Source: Saccoglossus kowalevskii (Eukaryota; Hemichordata; Enteropneusta; Harrimaniidae). Taken from it: a DNA stretch of 30,640 bases. The stretch spans positions 156,023 to 186,662 of the forward strand of contig NW_003155256.1 of assembly GCF_000003605.2 (NCBI RefSeq), given 5' to 3'. The position numbers and the translations under genes were made by a program. Shown here in pieces: positions 1-9,236 of the stretch (positions are counted from its first letter, which is position 1; each line of letters starts with the position of its first letter). The notes under the pieces were generated by a model that was given only the letters and a program-made list of their open reading frames with translations, was not told the origin of the DNA and ran no database searches.

Positions 1-160
1 AAAAATGTCGGTACCTCCACCGTCGGGCCTGTTACTCGACGTCCCGGTACATGAAGTACCGGTAGCCGAGCGTGAGGACTTTCCACTCATGCAAAACACG
101 CAACTCACTTTAATCGATTTGTTTACTGGACGCGCGACCTTGCTGTGACGTGGTAAGTCT
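1..160 (+). other. CpG-rich block with short open frame and splice-donor-like site
   Basis: The first 160 bases are much richer in CpG than what follows. One plus-strand frame is open from the window edge to a TGA at 146-148 (47 codons from an ATG at 5-7, starting MSVPPPSGLLLDVPVHEV). A consensus donor GTAAGT begins at 153, but the stop lies just before it in the one frame that would match the phase of the exon at 1155. This could be a 5' untranslated exon, the end of another gene, or chance. I do not recognise the peptide. Confidence 0.2.
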
Positions 161-1154
161 CAGCGATTTTGATAGCTCTGAAAGAAAATCTCAGGCCTCA
201 GAACTCCAGTGCAAAAAACACGCTTTCATGCAAAAACCCCGAAACCCGCACGTAGCTACGACAAAGTATCTCGGATGCGGGTTCTATGCTGGTAAATTCT
301 GAATATAACCACTGCACGGTCGACTCGAAACACGAGGAGACCGGAAAGAAAACGGTGCTGTCATTACATCTATATATTGCTAAATACATTAAAAATAAAA
401 GACGACATGCATGAGGGAAACGAATTACAGTTGTAAAAGGTGCTGCCATGAAATCAACATGTGACTACGTAGTGGCACCGGATTTTGATTTCTTTGCTAT
501 GAAAAATACTACACACAAAGGGGAAAACGACATGAGGGTAAAAATGACAAGGAAAACTTATCCTACCAGCTACCATGTCGGATGCCGAGCAGCGGCAACA
601 ACCCAAGCTATAAATCCGGACAGGGAAAAAAAAAAAGCAGGCGATCCAGCAGAGCTCGCTAGATTTCATCTCCACTCGAGGCGGAGAGAAATTAAGAGAA
701 GGACGGCTACCTGTGGCGCTGCCAGGTGGCCTCGGTCACATGGGTTTGTGACGTAAGGGGTAAAAGAATCTTGAGGTCATGGGGCTTCCCCTGACCTGGA
801 TTCTATCTCTCCGTCACCGGCAGAATCGCTGATTAATGCCTACAGTTCAAAATAGTCATTTTGACTGACCGGAGTCTATGGTGGGTAATTGAACGTAGTG
901 AATTTAACTGTTAGTTTCTGGTTGTTTTCTTCAATAAAACTCCCAGTGTGTGCATAGTAAATTATATTTCCCATAGAGATTTGACATGTTTGGTTTAATT
1001 TAACTCTCCTCCTATTTTCCCTCCTTTGATATTCTCTCCTCTGATTTCTCCTCCCCGCTTTCCCTTTTCCTTGTTTTACATAAGACAATTTAAAAATGTT
1101 ATACATATTGTCCATATTTGGTTAATAAATTTCAAATACTTTTATTCCAATCAG
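161..1154. other. No supported gene; probably intron or intergenic
   Basis: Open frames on both strands around 448-756 and 454-675 overlap each other, are low in complexity and match no family I know. The tract ends in a polypyrimidine stretch and an AG at 1153-1154, which is the acceptor of the next exon, so at least its right part is best read as intron. A pyrimidine-rich run (TCTCCTCC-like) lies at about 1005-1075. Confidence 0.4.
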
Positions 1155-1408
1155 TTCACATGACTTTCTCCCTGAACTCTCATGGTGAATGGCCTCATGA
1201 ATATGAAATGTATAGTCTGATTGAATCTTTTCAGATTATTAGAGTAGCTGATATAAGTTCCAGTGAGGAAGTACACGAGACTTATACATTCCAATATATC
1301 AAACCTGGTGAAAAGCCTGATGACTTCTACTGTGTAGTGACTGCAACTTTAGAGAATTCCAAGTATGAAAAAGAAATAGAACTTGATGTTTCAAGGTCTG
1401 CTGATACA
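1155..1408 (+). CDS. Exon encoding UPA-like region of the UNC5-like gene
   Basis: The acceptor is the AG at 1153-1154 after TTTTATTCCAATC; the donor is GTAAGT at 1409-1414. The 254 bases hold 2 bases of a split codon and 84 codons, ending ...SRSADT. The frame runs open upstream through the acceptor only by chance. Features that fit UPA are a WPHEYEMYSL segment followed by beta-rich ETYTFQYI, DDFYCVVTATLEN and KEIELDV strands. Confidence 0.6.
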
Positions 1409-2181
1409 GTAAGTGATAACAATTACTCCAGGAAATTCTGATTCTGATAAAAAATCATTTTCTAATGAAAGATGCAGTCTTTGCTACCAAATGGTAAAGC
1501 AGTTCAGTCTACAGTTGAAAATATGTTCAGATAACAATTTCATCACGACTGTGAATTTCATGTTGACACTGTAAAACAACATAAAGCGATGAGTAATGTT
1601 GTAACAGTTAAACAGTATTAACAATTATATACCATAATGAGGATGGGCAATTGTAGTTATATAGTTTAAAGGTTCTGGTAGCACCTACCATCACAAAAGC
1701 AACACAGACTTTTTCAGAAACTATCAAAGTAGAAATAATAGTATATTACAAACATAGTTATTTGTGACATTTGAATATGTTCAATTATTAGCATACTGTG
1801 AAAGCCGAAGATTATACTACCAAGAGCAATGAAGAAATATTTCGAGCTCTTAATCCAAAATGGAAACCACTAGGCCACCAGATATCTGCCGCACTTTGGA
1901 GGAAGTTATGTGAAAACCTTGACGTAGATCGAAGTGGGATAACAGACTGGAAGGCTATAGCATATAAATTGGAGCTTAATCATGACCAAGTATGCAATCT
2001 GAATAATTCTGATAGTCCAACAAGCAACTTGCTGTTGTTCTATTTTGGTCTGTCTCGTATCAGAGGGTGGCCCTTAATACATGCACTAGAAGGTTTGGCA
2101 CATATGTGTGATAACGTCAAAAATCATGAGGCTCGGGATGATATTAACAACTACATTACCATCCGGGGCAATGGTAACTAA
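1155..2181 (+). CDS. UNC5-like protein, C-terminal part (UPA-like region plus death domain), 5' end outside window
   Basis: Two exons (1155-1408 and 1792-2181) join in phase 0 and encode a C-terminus of 213 complete codons. The first exon, from about MTFSLNSHGEW to KEIELDV, resembles the UPA domain that precedes the death domain in UNC5 netrin receptors and UNC5CL. The second holds a death domain with the UNC5 pattern: RKLCENLDV, then DWKAIAYKLEL, then DSPTSNLLLFYFGLSR, and a final helix DDINNYI. UNC5-type proteins signal in the cytoplasm through ZU5-UPA-death modules in axon guidance, apoptosis or NF-kB pathways. The ZU5 and any membrane or extracellular part must lie upstream of the window. 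The incoming intron is phase 1 (2 bases of a split codon remain). The UPA assignment rests on remembered family pattern, so a divergent ZU5-UPA-DD protein other than UNC5 is possible. Confidence 0.62.
1792..2181 (+). CDS. Exon encoding death domain of the UNC5-like gene
   Basis: The acceptor is the AG at 1790-1791 (TTCAATTATTAG). The frame continues in phase 0 as HTVKAEDYTTKSNEE, followed by a death domain over roughly residues 25-120 of this exon and a TAA at 2179-2181 (C-terminus ITIRGNGN). A GTAACT donor-like site at 2174 lies 5 bases before the stop codon. A good acceptor at about 2248 (TTATATTACAG) could give an alternative C-terminus of about 12 residues ending STYRHIQ. Either ending leaves the death domain intact. 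Confidence 0.62.
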   Translation, partial: HTVKAEDYTTKSNEEIFRALNPKWKPLGHQISAALWRKLCENLDVDRSGITDWKAIAYKLELNHDQVCNLNNSDSPTSNLLLFYFGLSRIRGWPLIHALEGLAHMCDNVKNHEARDDINNYITIRGNGN

Positions 2182-3897
2182 TGGCAACAGTAAAATCGTA
2201 GCTCAATCAGGTCATTTACTTATATTTGTTGTTTGCTTATATTACAGCCTCGGATTTTATGAGCACCTACCGACATATTCAGTGAATTTTATATTGCACC
2301 ACTTTGACGACATTCTGTATAAGAAATTGTCAGAAAATGACCTTAAATTATTATATGAATTTGTTAAAAGGGAATTTTCCTAATTATTCTACCATGACCA
2401 AGAACCACTGAACTAAGATTTTATCAGACATCAGAATTATTATAATTCGTTTTATATATTATGACATCTCAGTGTAATAATTGTCCAGACCTCCATAGTA
2501 TGTCATAGAAATTCAGGCAATCTGATTGGTCCATGCAAGCACATAAAACTGTTGACATTATGCTGACTACCATAAAAAGCGTCAATATCTCATTATGGTG
2601 GTTTACAGATAAATACCCAATGGCATGTAATATAAGGCAGCATGTATTTGAGGTGTCATTTAAAATCCTCTGAACCTCCAATTCTTATTGCTGGTATCTT
2701 CTAAACTCAGTTTTGAACCAAACAAACCTGTTCTTGTTGACACGGTGTCGCCAACAGCTGTTATAGCAAACCAAAACCCGTATCCGTAAACTGTAATCAT
2801 AGACCTTAGAAAGGTCTATGATTTAATGATTGAAATGAAATGTAGCCTTCCCCCAATTCAGACTGATAAAGGACATTTACGTGCACATATTTTCTCTAAT
2901 TAGTGAATCCATTAACCGTTAATAGGCAATCCCTTTAAATGAATTTTAATTCTAATTAATTTTATTTAGTAATTAATTATGCTATGATAAAACTATTATT
3001 TCTAGTTGTTTAGATGAATTGTAGATTAGCTGTATAACATTCTTTAATGTAATTACTAATTGCAGTGTGTAATATTTCGGATGTAAAACATTCTTATGTA
3101 ACTTATCAGTAATACTTTCTGTAATGATGGTATGACCCTTAAGGTCAATGACCGAAGCATATGCATAATTATGTCAAGATGGCTACCTAGTATTCAACAG
3201 TGGTTTAACCACGCTATTTAAGTTGTAATGCCTGTCATTTCATAACCCCTCAAGTTTAAAAATCACTTTTTTGGAGAATATTCAAACACCACAGTGTGTC
3301 TTATTGTGTTACTGACAAAAGTTAAAAACACACACAGTCATTAAAAATTTTGCATGAAAATGAGGTATTTTTCTGTATGAAGCTGATATGCACTAACTTT
3401 ATAAACACACTATTCAACCAATCAGTATCATTGTTTTATGTAAAATATTAAACACAAACTACATCTGTTATCTGCTTCATTATAAACCATATTATATATT
3501 ATCGGTGCTGATAGTATTTTTTTTTTTAAATATGAACTAACAAATAAGGCTAAAAATGAATATTGAGTTATACATTTATTTGGATATTGCAGTGCATTTT
3601 AAATATTTTAAATATTTTTGTTTCCAAGTGAACAGTATTGTAATAGCTGCGCATGTGTACATTTTCTTGTGTCACCTACATAGCGTGCATTCATACAAAC
3701 ACAATATGGCGGAAAGGGATGACTTGTCATATTTAGTATGTCTTCTGATACAAGCCTGCAAATACGTCCAGTATATGCAACTCATCGTCTGCCTGCACGG
3801 TGTTGTTTGAACATTCCTCCCTCCACAACCACAACACTATTACCAGGCTCTATGGTCGCAAGGCTGGTAAAGCATAATAACATAATGATTTACCATT
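2182..3897. other. Probable 3' UTR and intergenic sequence
   Basis: A second open stretch at 2249-2383 (LGFYEHLPTYSVNFILHH...) follows an acceptor-like TTATATTACAG, but its frame does not fit the donor at 2174, so it is treated as untranslated or alternative sequence. The rest is AT-rich with no credible coding signal. A perfect hairpin at 2795-2823 and a palindrome TGACCC-TTA-AGGTCA at 3133-3147 stand out. No clear AATAAA signal was found for the upstream gene. Confidence 0.4.
2795..2823. repeat. Perfect 13-bp hairpin with 3-base loop
   Basis: AATCATAGACCTT, loop AGA, then AAGGTCTATGATT: both arms match without error. The shape suggests the remnant or recombined ends of a small inverted-repeat transposon, or a structured RNA element. 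No flanking duplication was confirmed. Confidence 0.75.
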
Positions 3898-4050
3898 TCA
3901 ATTGCGACTAAGAACGAACACATCAGAATCTGAACTAAGTATAGCTTGAATAGCTTTGGTCTGAATATCTGTGAGTTGTATGATGTCTTGATATCGTCGC
4001 AGTATTGCCCCAACATCAAAGCCAACAAAGCTTTCACTGTGCGCTGCCAT
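3898..4050 (-). pseudogene. Fragment resembling the N-terminus of a RecQ-like DNA helicase
   Basis: A minus-strand frame from ATG (4050-4048) to TGA (3900-3898) gives 50 residues. Residues 17-46 include LRRYQDIIQLTDIQTKAIQA and, after SSDS, DVFV. This is the pattern before Walker A in RecQ-family helicases: a hydrophobic helix, then Q-x-x-A-I, then D-V-F-V. A P-T-G-x-G-K-S motif would be expected right after DVFV, but the frame reads LSRN and stops, and no clear donor sits at that point. It may be a first exon whose donor I cannot place, or a broken copy of one of the multicopy RecQ-like genes of invertebrates. The frame also continues open upstream of the ATG (ALGQDIKAN). Confidence 0.35.
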
Positions 4051-4099
4051 ATTTGCTTTGATATCTTGGCCAAGCGCGTTGATGAAAGAAGCAATCTAA

Positions 4100-4860
4100 T
4101 TGGCTGTTGATAAACTGAACTGTGGGGGCACTGTCACATACACATAGCTCTAATGAAATAATTCAAGGAGTGCTTTGCTGGAACATTCACCTTTAAAATT
4201 TAAGATGATGCAACTGCATATCCTGCATCATATACATGCAGACTGGCCATCTATAAATTGGTTGATAAGGCACATTATGTTTCGGTGGGATTCGTCATGT
4301 ACGCATGCGTAGTTATGATGACACTTGTTTTCATCTTCAAGAAAATGTCATATTTTAAATGATCAAGTAATTATAAGATAATGTTATGCAAATAGTATGC
4401 ATGTTATGCAAATGGTATGGTATGAAATTAAGATCCAACAACTTTTCTGAGCGTTTATTGCGTTTTGTAATTATAAATATTATAATAGCACAGTAAATGA
4501 AACTATAGTCTGTTTCACATTTAGCGTGTCTAAGACATGCCAAAATTGTACGTGTATGCAGCACAAAAATTTGCTAGGGGCATGGTCATTCTAAAAAAAA
4601 TTGTGAAACCAGCTTCTCAATGTTGTAGGTCATTCTTAACCACTATGAACTGTGCGTATTTGTATATCATACATGTAGTATGCATAAAGTAACAAAATAA
4701 TGAAATTAAATTTTATTGAAAATTAATGATTTCCTGTAAACTTTCACATCAGAATTTATCATGTTTTGTCTTTAGCAAAAAATAGTAGTGAAAATTATGT
4801 AGATTAAATATACGCTTGACATGAATTTGTGTGTGGGTTTATTCTGTGTGTATTTGGATC
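4100..4860. other. No supported feature
   Basis: This is AT-rich sequence with short near-repeats (ATGTTATGCAAAT-like words at about 4381-4415). A CpG-bearing patch, TACGCATGCGTAG, lies at about 4300 but no start-site architecture surrounds it. No coding frame matches a family. Confidence 0.4.
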
Positions 4861-4861
4861 T

Positions 4862-5422
4862 GGTGCAGCCAACAAGCAATAAATTGAAATAGCCAATTCT
4901 TTGGGACGACATTTATTTTATGGGCTTTTTGAAGTATGCTAATTAATATAAAGGAAAGTGGGAAATTAAAAGCTGTTCATAAGCTACCCTAAACCTGAAC
5001 AAAATTGTCTTCCCCTCCTGCTGACCAAATTCATCTTTCTCTTCTGCCCTCATTGGAAAACATTTTTTTGCCAACTCCCCTACTGCCAACTTGCCTTTCT
5101 TGCCCTCCTGTTGAACAAATTCATATTTCCCCTCCCCTCATTAAAAAAACACTTCCCACATTTAGCAGATGTTATTTCCCCCAATGCATTTTTTTATCAT
5201 ACCCTGCCCTAAAGGCTGTTTTGCCCACCCTGCGATATTTTTTTATGTAAGTACCCTTCCCACTAAAAAATTTTCCCTATTCATGCATTTTTTTAGAAAT
5301 CTGCCCTGCCCACTGGGGGTACTTTTATTTCCCGCCCCCTACAAAAAATAGCAAAAATCTTCTGCCCTCAACAAAAATCCCTTGGAATGGCTTTTCCGAA
5401 AAACAGCTCCATTGGCTGCACC
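4862..5422. repeat. C-rich repeat block bounded by 11-bp inverted repeats
   Basis: GGTGCAGCCAA at 4862-4872 is matched by its exact reverse complement at 5412-5422. Between them the plus strand is strongly pyrimidine-biased from about 5010 to 5385, with recurring words CTGCCC, CCCTCC and TTGCCC separated by A- or T-runs, as in a decayed tandem repeat. This looks like a small non-autonomous element. The open frames across it (around 5005-5351) are low-complexity by-products. Confidence 0.45.
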
Positions 5423-5699
5423 TGTTGGATGTTCTAATCTTGGTGTTTTTCCAGTGATTTCTCTAGGTGCAATCCAAATACAGTAGATGTGTCTTGTTGG
5501 CCAACTTGTTAGTTTGTTTCATGTGGTTGATTACTGGCATGTTGATTTCCCATCAGGCCATTAGCCAGGAATTTGCAACTGCCAGTCCAAAACAATTTAA
5601 CTTCATGAAAATGTAGATGGTTTTGGATATATTTTGGTAAAATTATCAAAGACCAATCGAAAAAAAACCCCAGACTAGCAGCCTGTTGACTGAGATAGC

Positions 5700-6545
5700 T
5701 CCGCTGTTATCAATGCACATTTTAATTAAAGAACTGAAGATATCATCAGAAAATGAACAATAGTTTTGAAGCAATCAGACTTGCTGTTTTCAACAAAAAT
5801 TTGAAAATATAACTTTTTATCAAAAATATTCATTAAAATTAGATAATTGAAGAATAAAATCATCACGAAATGAACAAATCTGAGAGTGGTCTACCTGTAA
5901 TACTTATGTAGTATATATACCCTGATAATATCAAAGCATAATTGCGGTTTTTAACAAGAAGTCAAAAATATCACATTTTACCAAAAATGACAAAAATATT
6001 TATGAAAATTAGAGAATTAAAGATATCATCACGAAATGAACAAACCTGAGAGAGGTCCACTTGTAGTACCTAGATATGTAATATCAAAGCAATTGGACCT
6101 GCGATTTTTAACAAGAAGTCGAAAATATCACTTTTTACCAAAAGTTACAAAAATATTCATGAAATTAGAGAATTAAAGATATCACGAAATGAACAAATCT
6201 GAGAGAGGTCCACATGTAGTACCTAGATATGTAATATAAAAGCAATTGGACTTTCGGTTTTTAACGAGAAGTCGAAAATATCACTTTTTACCAAAAATGA
6301 CAAAAATATTCATCAAAATTAGAGAATTAAAGATATCATCACAAAATGGTCAAATCTGAGAGAGGTCCACCCAAGATACCTACATACTAAGTATCAAAGC
6401 ATTTGGGCTATCGGTTTTCAAGAACCAAAATTGACAAAAATATTCGCTATAAATAAGACAATTGAACATATCCAAATCTGAAATGAACAAATCTGACAGA
6501 GAACCACCCACCAGTTTGTGTTTTTTAAGAAGAAGTCGAAAATGT
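5700..6545. repeat. Tandem array, about 5.5 units of about 155 bp
   Basis: Units share AGAGAATTAAAGATATCATC, ATGAACAAATCTGAGAG, GTCCAC, ATATCAAAGCAATTGGAC and AACAAGAAGTCGAAAAT. The last anchor falls near 5792, 5953, 6110, 6263 and 6418, spacings of 161, 157, 153 and 155, with a shortened final unit near 6527. The array is flanked by TTGCCAGTCCA-like words on both sides (about 5575 and 6640) and ends with GACGAGGACGACGGACAATC. Such tails are common at one end of invertebrate dispersed repeats, so the array probably belongs to a larger mobile element. Confidence 0.75.
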
Positions 6546-6679
6546 AAAGTTGATCATGGCGACGAGGACGACGGACAATCAGTAATACTATAAGCTCCGG
6601 AAATGGGAAAAAGTTGCCTGTCCAAAATCAAAGTTGCCAGTCCATTTGGTGGATTGACTGGTGGCTGGCTAACAAAGAA

Positions 6680-9050
6680 AATCCAAAGAAAGCCAATTTA
6701 CATTGATATTCTTCAATACAAAAAATGATGATGAACATTAATTTTTCACTAGAACAGAATAATTTGTTAACAAAACATATACAGCAAATTGGCAAAGTTG
6801 TCAAAAAAAATACATAAATATCTGGAGAAAAAATGTTACTGAAAAAAACAAAGCTGAGAAAAATTCCAAGACTTATAATTTTGAAAAATACTTGGATGTG
6901 TTGAATTTGAAATAAAGAATTTCAATGACAACATTTCAAACTTTTTATTTTGACTTGTGCATTCATGCCGTTGGTTTACGCCATATTTTATAAGATCTAG
7001 AATGTGCCAGTTTAAGGTATGCAAAATTGGGTAGTACGGTACAAGTCCAACTTAACCATTCTTCAATGTGTTTATTTTTTAATAATCAAAATGACAGTGT
7101 GCATTCCTTTTCGTACATATTATCTCAATTTTCATGCAAGAATTTAATCTTTTAATTGTAAATATTCTTTAAATTCATGCAGCATATATATAAATACAAC
7201 GTGTCTGAAAAGTGGCTGTCGTTGGTGGCGCAATATCTTGTTGATATATACATGTGCAAATCGACTTTCTATATCATACAGCTAATGACATAGATCACAT
7301 TCCCACATCATTCACTTTAAGATACTATGGACCAAAGATGTTGTAACAGTTGTCTTGAATCACACAACATCAGAGTGGCACGTCTTACTACTCACACACA
7401 CTGAACAATTAAATATGACACTAAGGAACTATTGGTAAGGAGATGGTAACCTGATTTGATATATACACGAGATAATGATGTGCCCTACCCTGCTTCACAT
7501 ATTACATCTTGTTTAGCTTACATCAAAAAATATCTCAAACTTTTCGCAGTCATGTGGAACTTTCATGAAATCATTGATAGGTGGCGCTGTTGTAAATTAG
7601 AAGCCTGCTTTACGATTCACTGCTTAAAAAAATCCACTCTCTCAACGACATAGAGTGAAAAGATTTGATTCACAGGGTTCTGGAATACGACTCCAGACAG
7701 ATGGAAACCAAATTACAAGTCCTTGTTTCAAACTTCGTTCAATGGGAACTAACAAACCATTGTCATAGCTATAAGTGGTACATTATCAACACAGAATGAG
7801 TCTTCAACAATGTCAAATTATTTGCTTTCAACTTACTATCACATAAAGGAAACTTACGACTATTTAGATGAAGCTTTTAGATTGGACGGCAAGGAATATA
7901 CGGATGTTAGCTATTATAATCATAATACATTCTATATAAAATTTTAGTAGTATTTCCAATTTTAACTTGCCTTTTCTCAATTTGTGACGAGGTTTCATGC
8001 AGATGAACATACCAGTACATCACACATACACCAATCAATTGTGGGATAGAGAAGGAAGAGTGTACAAGACTTGCAGCCTAATCATTGGTTACAACATTGC
8101 TTACATTTCAAAGTCATTGTGGAGCAAGTGTTTGAATTTTGTGTGAACATTTTTATTTCTCAGTTTTCGCCATTTATACACTTCCATAATATTTTATTGA
8201 AAAAACACTAAAAGACAAACAAAAAGACAGTATGCAAGTCTACCTCCCTCCCCCAAATACAAGAGTTTAATATATAATATACATTTATCGATAGAAGAAC
8301 CTTAAACATTGAGTGTGGGACTACCAACTCGTGTAGAATACAGTATTATACTATAAGTCAGTCTGTCTGAGTATGTGCCCGAGAACACGATGTCATTTGC
8401 CAATGATCTCATAATACATTTATCACAAACATGGGTTTCAGGCTGGAATATTTATCATACACACCTCTCGGCCACTATACATGAAATTCACTCACAATCA
8501 CAGATTTCAACAAGTAACAAAATTAAGCTGAACTTTGGTGATGGTCGCCCATTAAATCTACTGAATAGTCAATAAGCGACAATACTATATAGTAATCAGT
8601 ATTCTCCCCATAAAACAAGTCATTGTTAATGACATAGTACCTGCTGGTATTAGAAGAAATGTGATTCATGGGAAAAAAAAAGTAATATGCATCAAAAGCA
8701 TAGTTAATAATTTAGAGTGAATAATTGGCTGGTCTAGTATCAACAGAAATTAGATGTATTAAACGCCTTTTAAGATGATATACATGAATTTTACTCTCCA
8801 ATTCAAACGCATACATCAATATCCAGTCAATTTTTTGCAAGCGCAGCCATCTTGAACAAGCATTCTGGTGTGTAGAAACAGTCGACAATACAAATAGCAG
8901 CAGTCAATACATTATTCACTGGATCAAAAATACACAGAATTTTTTTAATCTAAACCATATATAAAATTTCTATGAAAGCACTTGACAGGACTGCAAAATA
9001 CCCATGATGCATTTCTTCTTAAGTGACGGTATTTTTTCACTTCAATAAAT
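6680..9050. other. No supported gene; AT-rich intergenic sequence
   Basis: No frame here carries a recognisable domain; the longest (about 7456-7653) is not flanked by splice or start signals that help. Part of the right side may be 3' untranslated sequence of SF3B6 if its poly(A) site is distal. Confidence 0.4.
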
Positions 9051-9152
9051 GATTTTAATACTTCACTGCTTCAAAAGAAATATTCCAGGAGCTCTGGGAA
9101 TACAGTCAAGGCATAGACTTTACGCTCCATGGAATAAATACAATTAAAATGT

Positions 9153-9236
9153 TTATTTCTTGTCGTTTAGTCCATATTTAGATTTTAATTTGTCGAGTTC
9201 TTCTTTCTTCTTTGTTTGGTCCATTTTCTTGAAAGC
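9153..9236 (-). CDS. SF3B6: SF3B6 coding exon 4
   Basis: The acceptor is TTTTGTAG (ending at 9237). It encodes residues 95-121, [13 protein letters not shown] to KYGLNDKK, and the TAA at 9155-9153. A possible ATTAAA poly(A) signal on the minus strand lies at 9059-9054, about 95 bases past the stop; this is only a candidate. Confidence 0.95.
   Translation of the reverse strand, partial: AFKKMDQTKKKEELDKLKSKYGLNDKK

Noticed and set aside
448-756. Open frame of 102 residues on the plus strand
   Set aside because: Basic, low-complexity peptide with no domain, overlapped by a similar-length frame on the other strand, and no promoter or splice context.
2108-2383. Open frame of 91 residues overlapping the death-domain exon
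   Set aside because: Its first part is the death-domain exon in the wrong frame, and its second part does not fit the phase of any donor seen. Kept only as possible alternative or untranslated sequence.
3556-3810. Open frame containing ATGGCGGAAAGG, a start-like context
   Set aside because: No CpG-rich promoter, no donor in a sensible place and no family resemblance.
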